A DNA stretch of 19,827 bases, taken from assembly GCA_034430155.1 (NCBI GenBank), contig DAOUET010000107.1, forward strand, positions 1-19,827. The letters run 5' to 3'. Below, piece by piece: positions 1 through 8,887 of the stretch. Position 1 is the stretch's first letter, and the number at the start of each line of letters is the position of its first letter. The stretch comes from DAOUET01 sp034430155 (GTDB lineage Bacteria; Chloroflexota; Anaerolineae; Anaerolineales; UBA4823). The translations under genes and the position numbers were made by a program. The notes under the pieces are model-generated. The model was not told the origin of the DNA. It saw only the letters and a list, made by a program, of their open reading frames with translations, and did not search any database.

Positions 1-168
1 AATAAGTCTAAAGCAATTTCTCCGATGATACCGGATCTTGGCTTCAACCGGCTAATGGAGAGACATTTTCCGAGTTAAACTGGTTCCTGTTTGCGTTATC
101 AAGTTAAAAGCACCTGTATTTGCGCAAAAACAAGGTACTACTTTGGGCTAACAATTTGCGATACGATA

Positions 169-198
169 TTGACTAAATCAAATTTGATATGATACAAT
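169..198 (+). promoter_or_regulatory. Sigma-70-type promoter of the IclR-family gene, with a palindromic operator candidate
   Basis: TTGACT (169-174) and TACAAT (193-198) are separated by 18 bp, a good match to a housekeeping promoter. The perfect palindrome TCAAATTTGA (178-187) lies between the two boxes, and the half-site ATCAAAT recurs just downstream (around 197-203). A palindrome in the spacer of a regulator's own promoter is a usual arrangement for autorepression. That IclR itself binds here is inference. Confidence 0.6.
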
Positions 199-256
199 CA
201 AATTAATTATTTTATTATTCTGATTTCGGATATGTTTTAAGGAGAGGATTTATAAG

Positions 257-1024
257 TTGGCCAGAGATTATTCAATTGATGTTGTGAAACGAGCGTTTAG
301 TTTATTAGAAACACTAGCAAATTCCGAGGTTGAACTTGGTATCAAGGATATAGCTCAGTCTATTGGTATTTCTTCAAATTCTGCTTTTCGTTTGCTTTTT
401 ACTCTTGAAAGTCTTGGTTACGTACACAAAAATCCTGAGATAAAAAAATATGGCTTAGACATCGGTCTATTCAGGCTGGGAAATGCTGTCATAAAAAATA
501 AAGATATCAACAATGTGGCAAGGCCTTTATTGAGAGAACTATTGAATAGCTTCCAAGAAACCGTCAATTTAGCCGTGTTACATGGGATCTATGTTGTATA
601 TATAGAACGACTTGAAAGCCCTATGTCTTTAAGGACCTCCAATGCAATTGGAAGCCGAGCCCCTGCCTACTCAACTTCCTTAGGAAAAGCAATTTTAGCC
701 TACCAGCCAATTTCGTTATTAAAAGATGTAATTAGTAAGACCAATCTTGAGCGAGTAACTCCCAAAACTATAACAAATCCTCAAATACTGGAGCAGGAAT
801 TAGATAAAATACGCCAAAGAGGGTATTCAGTGGATGATGAAGAAAATGTTACCGGCGTTTATTGCATAGGAGCGCCAATTTTTTCCGCTTTAAATCGAGC
901 GGAGGCTGCAATTAGTATTTCAGCACCAGTACAACGTCTTAGTGATCCAGAAAAACGCGAAGAGATCGGAACGGCTCTTATCCGTGTAGCTAGAGAAATA
1001 TCAATACGCATGGGATATAAATAG
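257..1024 (+). CDS. IclR-family transcriptional regulator
   Basis: A 255-residue protein, the usual size for IclR regulators. Residues about 5-65 form the winged helix-turn-helix, with the recognition segment around DIAQSIGISSNSAFRLL (31-47) followed by LESLGYV. Residues about 75-250 form the GAF-like effector-binding domain. The start is TTG at 257, chosen because AAGGAGAGG sits 9 nt upstream (239-247). IclR proteins usually sense a small organic acid or sugar acid and repress or activate a neighbouring catabolic operon. Here the obvious target is the co-directional ABC importer and enzyme block that starts at 2073, although a transposase remnant now separates them. It may also regulate itself through the palindrome in its promoter. 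The family is certain; the effector is unknown. Confidence 0.93.
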   Translation: MARDYSIDVVKRAFSLLETLANSEVELGIKDIAQSIGISSNSAFRLLFTLESLGYVHKNPEIKKYGLDIGLFRLGNAVIKNKDINNVARPLLRELLNSFQETVNLAVLHGIYVVYIERLESPMSLRTSNAIGSRAPAYSTSLGKAILAYQPISLLKDVISKTNLERVTPKTITNPQILEQELDKIRQRGYSVDDEENVTGVYCIGAPIFSALNRAEAAISISAPVQRLSDPEKREEIGTALIRVAREISIRMGYK

Positions 1025-1189
1025 ATATATTGACTCCACTGTAATAACTTGCTCTTTAACAACTCACAGATAGCGTACGCGGTTTTAGTAGGCTGAGGAG
1101 TGCCGACAAGACAGTAATAGCGATGTCAAAAATAGGGAATCCGGGATGTTCCTGGCGCCTATTCCTTCCCCAGGAGCAGCATTCTGCGG
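1025..1189. other. Gene-free spacer between the regulator and the transposase remnant
   Basis: I see no gene and no strong terminator here. A weak hairpin with 6-bp outer arms (AATAGG / CCTATT) lies between about 1131 and 1166 and may be part of the old insertion-sequence end. No clear terminal inverted repeat or target duplication could be assigned. Confidence 0.4.
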
Positions 1190-1703
1190 TTATTCTGCCT
1201 TATTTTTACTTTCCAGATAGCGTTGAATACGCCGTACATTGCGTTGCTTACCGGTTTTGAGCTGAAAGGTCGCAACCTGCTCATCAGTCACTTGCTCGAA
1301 AGTCCGCTCCAGCAAGTTGACGCTCGTTTCTTGTGTATATTGGCTAAGATGGGCGCATAAACTTGTAGATTGTGTGGAACTCAAAATGCACATCCCCTAA
1401 CGGTGCAGCCCAAGCACATACCGGGTATTCACATCGATCAGATAGTGAGGTACATCTCTTCATCGATCCAACCATTCGCCGCTTTCAGATACTCCAGACC
1501 GACCAACTCATTCACCGGTGCATTCGGACATGAAGGATGATACATATACAACACCGCAATGGGCGCTCATCCAGGCGGCTGTAGAACTATCGGTAAAACG
1601 CCCCTACCCAGTATGCGTTTAACACCTGGCGATGTTTTTCCGGTAGATCGTTGACGTTGCTGATCAGGTAGGTCTGTTGTTGTTTGCGGTTTTTCTTGAA
1701 CAT
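1190..1703 (-). pseudogene. Degraded DDE transposase (IS1182/DUF772-like N-terminal part)
   Basis: Read on the minus strand from ATG at 1703, with a good AGGAGAGGG ribosome-binding site just upstream, the sequence gives MFKKNRKQQQ...LISNVNDLPEKHRQ...GAFYR and then a TAG stop at 1589-1587. The match continues in other frames: VLYMYHPSCPNAPVNELVGLEYLKAANGW, then IDVNTRYVLGLH, then LSQYTQETSVNLLERTFEQVTDEQVATFQLKTGKQR, ending at TAA 1190. These blocks, in this order, resemble the N-terminal DUF772 region of IS1182-type transposases. At least one in-frame stop and two or more frameshifts break the gene, and the catalytic DDE half is missing. It is therefore a dead, internally truncated copy. The family name rests on recognition of the motif order, not on a search. 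Confidence 0.75.
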
Positions 1704-2072
1704 CAGGCGCCCTCTCCTTTGGGGGCTTGGGTTTGATTAAGAAACCCGCCCGTTGAGGAGGGTACGATTTGGATAAGGTCAATCCACTAGTTTTTGCAGT
1801 AGAGTCTTTGTTACTATACTCGATCAAACTTTAAATCACCTTTTATATTTCGTTTATTCATGGGATCCTTATACAGCAAGGTTATGCGGATAGTTGTTGG
1901 GGAAAGGAAGGGCGAGATAGAAAATCTTAAGAAAAGCGATTGTATTCTGCCTTTTTATTAAACATGGAGGTGGTAACCACACATATATAACTCAACAAAT
2001 ATCCAACCAGGGGAAAGTGTCCAATACAATTTCGAATAAGCAGTATTGTTCCTAATGAGGAGAAAAGCGAAG
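1704..2072 (+). other. Leader region of the ABC importer operon, no gene
   Basis: About 370 bp without a convincing gene. It holds a small inverted repeat (GGGTTT 1729-1734 / AAACCC 1742-1747) close to the transposase remnant. Isolated -10-like boxes occur (TATACT 1815-1820, TACAAT 2025-2030), but neither has a well-placed -35. A short inverted repeat CAATAC (2022-2027) / GTATTG (2043-2048) lies just before the first gene. I could not assign the operon promoter with confidence. Confidence 0.4.
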
Positions 2073-3428
2073 ATGAACAAAAAAATTACCCGTAGAGACT
2101 TCTTGAAAGTTGCGGGAGTTGCTACCAGTGCGGTTGCAGCAGGCCCATTATTAGCAGCATGTGCCCCAAAACCAACTGCCGTAGTTACGACAGCTCCAAG
2201 CAAGCCAGTTGAGATCACATGGTGGTACATGCAAAACCGCGACGATGAGATTCTTTCCTTTACTAAATTGAGTAACAATTTCATGGATGCCAACCCAGAC
2301 ATTAAGATTGCCTCACAGGCCTACTCATGGGTAGATGTGAAACCCAAAATGTTAGCTGCGATCAATGCTGGTGCTGCTCCTGATCTGATGCAAACGATTC
2401 CGGATTTCACTGTGTCTGCTTTGGAAACCGGTGCAATACAGCCCGCAGATGAGATTGTCCAAGCGTTGGATACCAAGTACAAATTCATTCCATCACAATT
2501 GGAATGTTATCATTGGGATGACCATTATTGGGCAATTCCAGCGTTTGGAATGTGCCATTTGCTTTGGTACCGTAAGGATTTGCTAGAATCGGCAGGGTTT
2601 TCTGAACCACCTAAAACCTGGGATGAGTTATTCACACAGTCACAAAAGATAACTGATCCGTCTAATGGGATTTATGCCAGTGCGTTCGGCTTATCCAACA
2701 ATATGTTCACAGATCAGGTGATCTGGCAGTTCATGATCACCAATGGCGGTGACTTATTTGACGAAAGTGGCAACATCACTTTTAACAGCCAAGAGAACGT
2801 GGAGGCATTAGCCTATCTCAAGAGCTTGAAGCCATTTATCCCTCCAGACGCGACCAGCTGGTGGTGGGCGAATGCTATCGACTCTTTCTGCGCTGCAAAA
2901 TCTGCGTTCATTTACATGTTTGGGATGGGGGGTGTATTCTATGACCGCAATCCAGACAAACGAGATCAACTCTCTGGCGTGGCGCCAGTCGTCTCAGCAA
3001 AAGGCTCACCAGGCTCGACTGGTGCCTCAAATGGCATGATGCTCTTGACTAATGATCCAGACAAACGGGCTGCCATAGCCAAATTAATGGAGTTTGCCCT
3101 CGAGCCAGAGAACTATGGGAATTGGATTGGCACTATGCAACCAACATTGTTCCTACCCGTGACAGAAACTGGCCAGAATTCCAAGAGCCTCTTTGAGGCA
3201 CCGATCATCAAGTATTATGAAAAAGAATATCGTCTCAATTTAGAGGTCAATAGAACCGAAAAGTATTTTGGCTTCACACATGCTGGCCCACCGCCCAAGA
3301 CCATTGGACCAATTGCTGGGGGTAGCCTGATGGCTGTCGCAGTGCAAAAAATGATCTTGGAGGATATGGATCCTAAAGCAGCCGCTGACTGGGGACAGGC
3401 TGAAATGGAAAATGCTGCAAAAGCATAA
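2073..3428 (+). CDS. ABC transporter extracellular solute-binding lipoprotein (family 1, CUT1 type)
   Basis: A 451-residue protein, typical for family-1 binding proteins of carbohydrate importers. Start ATG 2073 is set by AGGAG at 2058-2062; the frame is open further upstream to 2046, but that stretch lacks a ribosome-binding site. The N-terminus carries a twin-arginine signal (TRRDFLK, residues 6-12), a short hydrophobic stretch and a lipobox LLAAC with Cys30 as the likely lipidation site, then a Pro/Thr/Ala-rich linker. The mature part begins VEITWWYMQ, the usual first strand of the fold. Many Trp and Tyr residues (for example TSWWWANAID) could line a sugar-like ligand pocket. It should capture the substrate outside the membrane and hand it to the two permeases encoded next. 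Export by Tat as a lipoprotein is common in Chloroflexota. The ligand cannot be named. Confidence 0.92.
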   Translation: MNKKITRRDFLKVAGVATSAVAAGPLLAACAPKPTAVVTTAPSKPVEITWWYMQNRDDEILSFTKLSNNFMDANPDIKIASQAYSWVDVKPKMLAAINAGAAPDLMQTIPDFTVSALETGAIQPADEIVQALDTKYKFIPSQLECYHWDDHYWAIPAFGMCHLLWYRKDLLESAGFSEPPKTWDELFTQSQKITDPSNGIYASAFGLSNNMFTDQVIWQFMITNGGDLFDESGNITFNSQENVEALAYLKSLKPFIPPDATSWWWANAIDSFCAAKSAFIYMFGMGGVFYDRNPDKRDQLSGVAPVVSAKGSPGSTGASNGMMLLTNDPDKRAAIAKLMEFALEPENYGNWIGTMQPTLFLPVTETGQNSKSLFEAPIIKYYEKEYRLNLEVNRTEKYFGFTHAGPPPKTIGPIAGGSLMAVAVQKMILEDMDPKAAADWGQAEMENAAKA

Positions 3429-3448
3429 CCTAGTTTTTCAATAGAAGC

Positions 3449-3486
3449 CTGGCAGTCATTTAAGGCCTCGGTCCAATGACTGCCAG
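3449..3486 (+). promoter_or_regulatory. Perfect 12-bp stem between binding protein and permease genes
   Basis: CTGGCAGTCATT (3449-3460) pairs perfectly with AATGACTGCCAG (3475-3486) around a 14-nt loop that itself contains AGGCCT. No T-run follows, so it is a poor intrinsic terminator. Stems in this position commonly protect the abundant binding-protein mRNA from 3' decay or reduce read-through into the permeases. The structure is seen; the role is inferred. Confidence 0.6.
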
Positions 3487-3562
3487 ATCTTCCATAAATA
3501 GTTAAGATAATTGACGTTGTACAGCCATACCAAACCATCATTATAGAATTGGGTTGTTGATC

Positions 3563-4516
3563 ATGACCGATATAAAACTTAACAAACGCAATCAAAAGGC
3601 TTTCCGTTTTCCTGATGAGTTATTTGGAGCTGCCTTATTATTGCCATTGCTTGTTTGGATTTTGGCTATTATGGGTTATCCTCTAATTGCAACCGTATGG
3701 TTAAGTTTAACCAATCAGACAGTGCCAGCATCTCCTGCTGTTTTTATCGGTATTGAGAACTATAAAAGAATTCTGTCTGAGCCTGATTTTCTGAACGCAT
3801 TGAAGAATAGCATTAATTGGACAATTGGCAATACGATTGTACAGGTATTATTAGGATATACAGTTGCCCTGTTACTTAATTATCCTTTGCGCCGTTCGCG
3901 GTTTGCACAAACTATGTCCATCATGCCATGGGTTATCCCTACTATTACGATGGCTTTAACATGGCGATGGATGTTAGACGCGACGAATGGCGTATTAGGT
4001 TATATATTAAGGAGTTTGCATCTCGTCCAGCAAGCTCCTAATCTGTTAGGTTCACTAGGGACTTCCATGCCTACCTTGATTGTGTTGAACTCCTGGCGAT
4101 GGTTTCCCTTTCTTGTAGTAATTATACTGGCAGCTTTGCAAAACATCCCTCAGGAAGAATACGATGCTGCTACACTAGATGGTGCTTCTTTCATACGTCA
4201 GTTCTTTGACATCAGTTTCCCATACCTAACACCCACTTTACTAGTGATAGGATTGCTTGGGACTCTTCTGGCTTTCAATGTTTTTGACCTCATTTATCTC
4301 ATCACGCGCGGTGGTCCAGTTACATCAACCACTACCTTGCCGATATTAGTGTATAAGACCGCATTTGAAGCTAATCGTATGGGTATTGCCTCGGCTTATG
4401 CTGTATTAACATTTATAGTCATGGCTTTGTTCGCGGCTATTTATATCTATGGTGGAGGAATTACAAGATGGTTTAAATATCTATTTGGGCGAGAGGCAAG
4501 CCAGGAGCACTTGTGA
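3563..4516 (+). CDS. ABC transporter permease, first subunit (MalF/UgpA type)
   Basis: A 317-residue integral membrane protein with about six hydrophobic segments, the first around residues 20-45. The EAA loop reads EEYDAATLDGASFIRQFFDISFPYL, with the conserved DGA and the F..I..P spacing that docks on the ATPase. ATG 3563 is preferred; two TTG codons lie in frame at 3554 and 3557, and the only ribosome-binding candidate is a weak GGG at 3551-3553. The stop TGA at 4514-4516 overlaps the next permease start, so the two are translationally coupled. With the second permease it forms the heterodimeric pore of a CUT1 importer. Confidence 0.92.
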   Translation: MTDIKLNKRNQKAFRFPDELFGAALLLPLLVWILAIMGYPLIATVWLSLTNQTVPASPAVFIGIENYKRILSEPDFLNALKNSINWTIGNTIVQVLLGYTVALLLNYPLRRSRFAQTMSIMPWVIPTITMALTWRWMLDATNGVLGYILRSLHLVQQAPNLLGSLGTSMPTLIVLNSWRWFPFLVVIILAALQNIPQEEYDAATLDGASFIRQFFDISFPYLTPTLLVIGLLGTLLAFNVFDLIYLITRGGPVTSTTTLPILVYKTAFEANRMGIASAYAVLTFIVMALFAAIYIYGGGITRWFKYLFGREASQEHL

Positions 4517-5358
4517 TGGACCAAAAATCAAACTTCAAGCGATTATTCGGGATATTAGTAATAGTTATTTTGATCATGGTACTCAGTGTGATTGTATTAG
4601 GCCCAATTTACTGGATCCTATTGTCTTCGTTTAAGCATGCCCGAGAGTTAGTTAGCGGTCATCCAGGCCTTGGCCCCACAAACCTAACGCTCGAAAACTT
4701 TATATACCTTTTCCAACGCACCCTCTTCGCAACCTATTTGAAGAATAGCACCTTTGTGACGCTAATGACTACATTGATTAGTGTATTGTTGGCCTTGCAT
4801 GGGGCATATAGCTTACGACGTTTCAACTTTCGTGGCAAGACTTTAATAGAACGTTTATTGCTACTAACCTACATGTTCCCTCCCATCGTATTAATTATTC
4901 CCCTATTTAAGGTATTGCATACCTTTAGTTTAATAAACAATCCATGGAGTTTGATCATAGTCTATGTAGCTTTCTGTGCTCCCTTTTCAGCATGGTTGCT
5001 GGAAAGCTTTTTCCATTCTATACCCTTGGAAGTAGAAGAAGCTGCTCTTATGGATGGGGCCGGTCGGTTACGTATCCTATATGAAATATTCTTACCCTTA
5101 ACCTCGCCGGGATTGCTCAGCGTTGCTTTATTCTCCATCATATTTTCTTGGTCAGAGTATATGTTTGCGGTAACTTTTTTGATGAACGAAGACAAAATGA
5201 CTTTGCCAGTTGGTCTGTCTCATTTTCTGAGTATATACGATATCAATTGGGGTTCGGTTAGTGCTGGTGCCATTGCTACAGCTTTGCCAATCGCAATCTT
5301 GTTTGGATTTCTAGGGCGCATATTTATTAAGAATGTCACACAGGGCACCATCAAATAA
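4516..5358 (+). CDS. ABC transporter permease, second subunit (MalG/UgpE type)
   Basis: A 280-residue membrane protein of the usual MalG length with six predicted hydrophobic segments. The EAA loop is LEVEEAALMDGAGRLRILYEIFLPL, close to the C-terminus as expected. ATG 4516 overlaps the upstream stop codon in the TGATG arrangement, and AGGAG at 4503-4507 inside the upstream gene is placed 8 nt before it. A GTG at 4513 is an alternative start. It partners with the preceding permease. Family assignment is secure from gene order, length and the EAA motif. Confidence 0.92.
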   Translation: MDQKSNFKRLFGILVIVILIMVLSVIVLGPIYWILLSSFKHARELVSGHPGLGPTNLTLENFIYLFQRTLFATYLKNSTFVTLMTTLISVLLALHGAYSLRRFNFRGKTLIERLLLLTYMFPPIVLIIPLFKVLHTFSLINNPWSLIIVYVAFCAPFSAWLLESFFHSIPLEVEEAALMDGAGRLRILYEIFLPLTSPGLLSVALFSIIFSWSEYMFAVTFLMNEDKMTLPVGLSHFLSIYDINWGSVSAGAIATALPIAILFGFLGRIFIKNVTQGTIK

Positions 5359-5376
5359 GGAGTGGAGAAAAAATCA

Positions 5377-6501
5377 ATGGCTAAACTAAAATTGTGTGAC
5401 CTGTATAAGGATTTTGGTGAAGGTTATGTGGTGAAAAATGTAAATTTAGAAGTGAATGAAAGTGAGTTTTGCGTTTTAGTAGGAGCATCAGGTAGTGGAA
5501 AATCCACGATTCTACGCATGATTGCCGGGTTAGAAAAAGTCACAAACGGGGAAGTTTATCTGGATGGAAAATTAATCAACAACGTACCACCCGGCGACAG
5601 AGACATGGCCATGGTTTTTCAAAATTATGCCTTGTATGCCCACATGAGTGTCGCTAATAACCTTGGTTACAGTTTGAAGATTCGTAAAGTACCAAAACAA
5701 GACCGCATCAACGCAATTCAAGCAGTAGCGGAGAAGTTGCAGATCGAACAACTGTTAAACCGACGACCAAAAAATTTATCTGGTGGAGAGCGACAACGGG
5801 TGGCTCTCGGCCGAGCAATTATTCGCCACCCCAAGGTATTTTTAATGGATGAACCACTTTCAAACCTGGATGCCCTTCTACGAGTACAAATGCGAACCGA
5901 GATTCTCCGGCTGCAACGGGAGTTGAAGACCACGACCGTTTATGTAACTCACGATCAAGTGGAAGCGATGAGTATGGCCGATAAACTGGTCCTCCTTCGC
6001 CTCGGCGAGATCGAACAAATTGGTAAGCCAAACGAGATTTATAATCATCCGGCCAATCGGTACGTGGCCAGTTTCGTGGGTACACCGGTCATGAATTTTA
6101 TTGAGCCCGGCGAATTGAGGTATGAAGATGGAGAATGGCAATTCGTGAATATTGATCTATCCCTCATTTTGCCTGAACATCTGCAAAAGGGTTTAACAGC
6201 CCGCAATCTTAATTCGGACACAAAAGCAGTTTTGGGTGTCCGAGCAGAAGATATATCTGTTGGCACTCCAAACCAGGATTGGAACAAATCTCAGACAATT
6301 CCTGGACAGATAAAACTGATGCAGAACCTGGGGTCACATACGATTGCATTTACCGACATTGGACACCAATTGATTGCTATGAGTTTAGATCCATCCACGG
6401 AAGCTAAAGAATCCGATCAAGTTCAAATATTGCTTGACTTAAGAAGAATACATTTATTCGATGCCCAGAGTGGCCTTGCCATAAACCAAAGGGTAAATTG
6501 A
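5377..6501 (+). CDS. ABC transporter ATP-binding protein (MalK/MsmK/UgpC type)
   Basis: A 374-residue cytoplasmic ATPase. It has Walker A GASGSGKST (36-44), the Q-loop in MVFQNYALYAHMSV, signature LSGGERQRVALGRA, Walker B VFLMDEPLSNLDA and the switch histidine in VYVTHDQVEAMSMAD. After residue about 235 comes a C-terminal OB/TOBE regulatory domain, the mark of the MalK/UgpC branch that energises CUT1 importers. ATG 5377 is preferred because GGAG at 5364-5367 lies 9 nt upstream; a GTG at 5362 is in frame. Only 18 bp separate it from the second permease. Many CUT1 operons borrow a shared ATPase encoded elsewhere, whereas here the importer is complete. Confidence 0.94.
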   Translation: MAKLKLCDLYKDFGEGYVVKNVNLEVNESEFCVLVGASGSGKSTILRMIAGLEKVTNGEVYLDGKLINNVPPGDRDMAMVFQNYALYAHMSVANNLGYSLKIRKVPKQDRINAIQAVAEKLQIEQLLNRRPKNLSGGERQRVALGRAIIRHPKVFLMDEPLSNLDALLRVQMRTEILRLQRELKTTTVYVTHDQVEAMSMADKLVLLRLGEIEQIGKPNEIYNHPANRYVASFVGTPVMNFIEPGELRYEDGEWQFVNIDLSLILPEHLQKGLTARNLNSDTKAVLGVRAEDISVGTPNQDWNKSQTIPGQIKLMQNLGSHTIAFTDIGHQLIAMSLDPSTEAKESDQVQILLDLRRIHLFDAQSGLAINQRVN

Positions 6502-6507
6502 CCCTTT
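6488..6507 (+). terminator. Short hairpin over the ATPase stop codon, possible attenuator
   Basis: AAAGGGT (6488-6494) pairs with ACCCTTT (6501-6507) around a 6-nt loop, followed by TTA and a mixed sequence. The stem spans the stop codon of the ATPase gene. Seven pairs and a short T-run make it at best a weak terminator that could lower expression of the enzyme genes relative to the importer. Confidence 0.3.
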
Positions 6508-6537
6508 TATTCCAATCAATTGAATTGTGTGGTTCGC

Positions 6538-7611
6538 ATGCTGAATATCCCACTATTTCCTCAATTTAAGGTTGGAATCATCGGCTTGGGACGATTTGGC
6601 CGTTTGATTACAGCTGTTTTAAAAAAAATGCCTAATATCGAGTTAGTTGCCGTTTGTGAGTTAAAACAAGAACGATTACAAGAGATTGCTAGGGAATTCG
6701 AAATTACCCATTATTATGCTGATTTAAGAAAGATGTTGGATGAACATCGATTGGATGCAGTATTTATCGCGACAAACGAGGATTCACATGTGGAGCCAGT
6801 TTTGCAAGCGCTTCGGTCTGGCTCTCATGTTTTTGTAGAAAAACCACTAGCACAATCTTTAGGCAATATTGACCAGATTAAGAAAACGGCTGATGAGGTA
6901 GGCCACCAAGTAATGGTAGGCCACCTTCTTCGATTTGATCCGCGCCTAGTGAACTTAAAACTTCGTGTTGACTCAGGTGAGTTAGGATCTCTTGTTTCAA
7001 TTTATGCCAGGCGAAGTGTTACCCCATCGCTTTTTGAAATGTATCAACGTTGTCATCCCTGGTTGATGCTTGCTCTCCACGATTTGGATGCTGCATTCTG
7101 GTTACTTAGTGATACGCCCGAAACTATATATGCCGTTAAGCGCCATGTATGGGCACGGAAATATGCAGATGCCCATTGGGCATTAATACAAATGCGAGGT
7201 GGTGCCGTGGTACTTGTGGAGTCCACATCATGTGTCCCAGGTCTTGCGTTAAATCCTCTTGATTATTACTCAGAAATAGTAGGTACTCACGGAACTGCTG
7301 TTGTGAGCGAGGGAGACGGTAGTTATCATTTATATAGTGATACTATCCATGAAGCGCCGAACTTTATATACAATTTTGAACTTCCAGATCACGTTATATT
7401 CGGGGCATTACGAGACGAGATCGAATATTTTATTACTTGTATCGCTACTGGCAGTCCAATACAACGAGGAACAATCGAACAGGCGAGACTCGCTGTTTCG
7501 GCAGCTTTGGCAGCTATCCAGTCTGAAGAAACCGAACAGATTGTGCACTTCGACCAACCCGATTGTTGGCAAGATATTGCCTTGCTTTCTAAACAGGAAA
7601 CTCTCTCTTAA
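6538..7611 (+). CDS. Gfo/Idh/MocA-family NAD(P)-dependent oxidoreductase
   Basis: A 357-residue protein with the two-domain layout of the family. The N-terminal Rossmann fold shows VGIIGLGRFGR (GxGxxG at 16-21). VEKPL carries the conserved Lys102 near the active site. LHDLDAAFWL (H181, D184) matches the usual HDxD segment of the C-terminal alpha/beta domain. These enzymes oxidise or reduce hydroxyl groups of sugars, inositols and sugar-like acids. ATG 6538 begins just before the Rossmann strand; TTG 6520 and GTG 6529 are in-frame alternatives, and no strong ribosome-binding site is visible, so the start is uncertain. It lies 36 bp after the importer ATPase, which fits a role in the first redox step on the imported compound. 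The substrate is unknown. Confidence 0.9.
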   Translation: MLNIPLFPQFKVGIIGLGRFGRLITAVLKKMPNIELVAVCELKQERLQEIAREFEITHYYADLRKMLDEHRLDAVFIATNEDSHVEPVLQALRSGSHVFVEKPLAQSLGNIDQIKKTADEVGHQVMVGHLLRFDPRLVNLKLRVDSGELGSLVSIYARRSVTPSLFEMYQRCHPWLMLALHDLDAAFWLLSDTPETIYAVKRHVWARKYADAHWALIQMRGGAVVLVESTSCVPGLALNPLDYYSEIVGTHGTAVVSEGDGSYHLYSDTIHEAPNFIYNFELPDHVIFGALRDEIEYFITCIATGSPIQRGTIEQARLAVSAALAAIQSEETEQIVHFDQPDCWQDIALLSKQETLS

Positions 7612-7703
7612 ATGCGTATTTATCCCCAACGATTTTTGGGTGTTACATCAATCAGTTGTTTGTATTGGAAAGCGTTTCAGTAAATTCAATACCGAGAAAT
7701 CAT

Positions 7704-8885
7704 ATGAGCATTGCAGAAGCGAAAAGGATGCATGGGATACTTTTTTCCGGTATCCGAGCGATATTTGAACGCGCCGCTCAGCTTGAGAGATCCGGGAGAG
7801 ATATTATTCACATGGAAATCGGCCGACCGGATTTCGACACACCCGAGCATATAAAAGCTGCAGCATATGAGGCTTTGCGTCTCGGAAAAGTACACTATAC
7901 CTCCAACTATGGTTTACTCGAATTACGCCAAGCGATAGCAGCGAAATTGGAACGTGATAATGGGTTGATATATGATCCAGAAAACGAATTATTAGTGACA
8001 GTCGGTTTGTCAGAAGCAGTCCACTTAGCTATTTGTGCGTTTGTTGACCCCGGGGAAGAAATTATTGTTTTCGAGCCCACCTGGATAAATTACGAATATG
8101 TGCCAGCCATGTTGGGGGTATCTGTTGAGGTAGTGCCATTAAAATGGACGGATCACTTTCAATTAAACCTGTCAGAATTAGAACGGCATATAAAACCCAA
8201 TACCCGTATGATCGTAGTTATTTCGCCTCATAATCCCACGGGATCGGTATTTGAAATAAATGAGCTAATAGGAATTGCTGAACTTGCTAAACGGCATAAT
8301 CTCATCGTGCTTTCGGATGAGATATATGAAAAAATCACGTACGATGGATTCAAACATATCAGTATTGCATCTCTATCAGGTATGCGTGAGCGTTCTATTG
8401 TCCTCAACGGATTCTCAAAGTCTTATTCGATGACTGGTTGGCGGTTGGGTTACATCGCTGCTTCTGCTGACTTATTAATGCCACAATTACGTGCACATCA
8501 ATATTTGACTACCTGTGCATGTTCATTTGGCCAAGCTGGGGCTATTGCAGCGCTAAATGGTCCACAGGATTGTGTAAATGCAATGGTTGCAGAATTCCAA
8601 CGTCGAAGGAACATGGTCGTCAAGGAATTGAATAACATACCCGGTGTATTATGCCATATGCCTCGAGGCGCTTTTTATGCTTTCGCAGATGTTTCGGCTT
8701 ATAAGTTGAGCAGTGAAGAGATCGCCTGGCACTTATTGGAAGTGGCAGATGTGGCATTGGTTCCAGGAGAAGCTTTTGGATTTGCCGGAAGGGGTTATCT
8801 CCGGCTATCTTTTGCTAATTCATACGAGCACCTTGCGGAAGGGGTTGCTCGCGTATCCAGTGCATTGAATGAGTTAAGAGATTAA
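7704..8885 (+). CDS. Class I/II pyridoxal-phosphate aminotransferase
   Basis: A 393-residue fold-type I aminotransferase. MEIGRPDFDTP, HYTSNYGLLELRQAI and ISPHNPTGSVF are standard blocks of the aspartate-aminotransferase superfamily. SDEIYEKITYDG precedes the cofactor-binding segment NGFSKSYSMTGWRLGY, in which Lys239 should form the Schiff base with PLP. The C-terminal YLRLSFANS supplies the substrate-carboxylate arginine. ATG 7704 is chosen because the in-frame TTG at 7656 would add an atypical 16-residue extension; the ribosome-binding site is weak. It ends 2 bp before the next gene. It should interconvert an amino acid and its 2-oxo acid, possibly one released by the hydrolases downstream. 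Exact specificity cannot be deduced. Confidence 0.93.
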   Translation: MSIAEAKRMHGILFSGIRAIFERAAQLERSGRDIIHMEIGRPDFDTPEHIKAAAYEALRLGKVHYTSNYGLLELRQAIAAKLERDNGLIYDPENELLVTVGLSEAVHLAICAFVDPGEEIIVFEPTWINYEYVPAMLGVSVEVVPLKWTDHFQLNLSELERHIKPNTRMIVVISPHNPTGSVFEINELIGIAELAKRHNLIVLSDEIYEKITYDGFKHISIASLSGMRERSIVLNGFSKSYSMTGWRLGYIAASADLLMPQLRAHQYLTTCACSFGQAGAIAALNGPQDCVNAMVAEFQRRRNMVVKELNNIPGVLCHMPRGAFYAFADVSAYKLSSEEIAWHLLEVADVALVPGEAFGFAGRGYLRLSFANSYEHLAEGVARVSSALNELRD

Positions 8886-8887
8886 TT

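Noticed and set aside
1098..1108. GAGTGCCGACA, whose reverse complement occurs at 19553-19563, giving 11-nt inverted repeats around nearly the whole window
   Set aside because: Many 11-mer matches are expected by chance in a 20-kb self-comparison, and neither copy extends further or coincides with a clear element end.
1958..2302. 114-codon minus-strand frame with a hydrophobic stretch over the start of the binding-protein gene
   Set aside because: It is the complement of the signal-peptide region, and the hydrophobicity is a by-product of that.
7337..7768. 143-codon + strand frame bridging the MocA-type dehydrogenase and the aminotransferase
   Set aside because: It overlaps two genes with clear family motifs and its own translation is low-complexity and unrecognisable.
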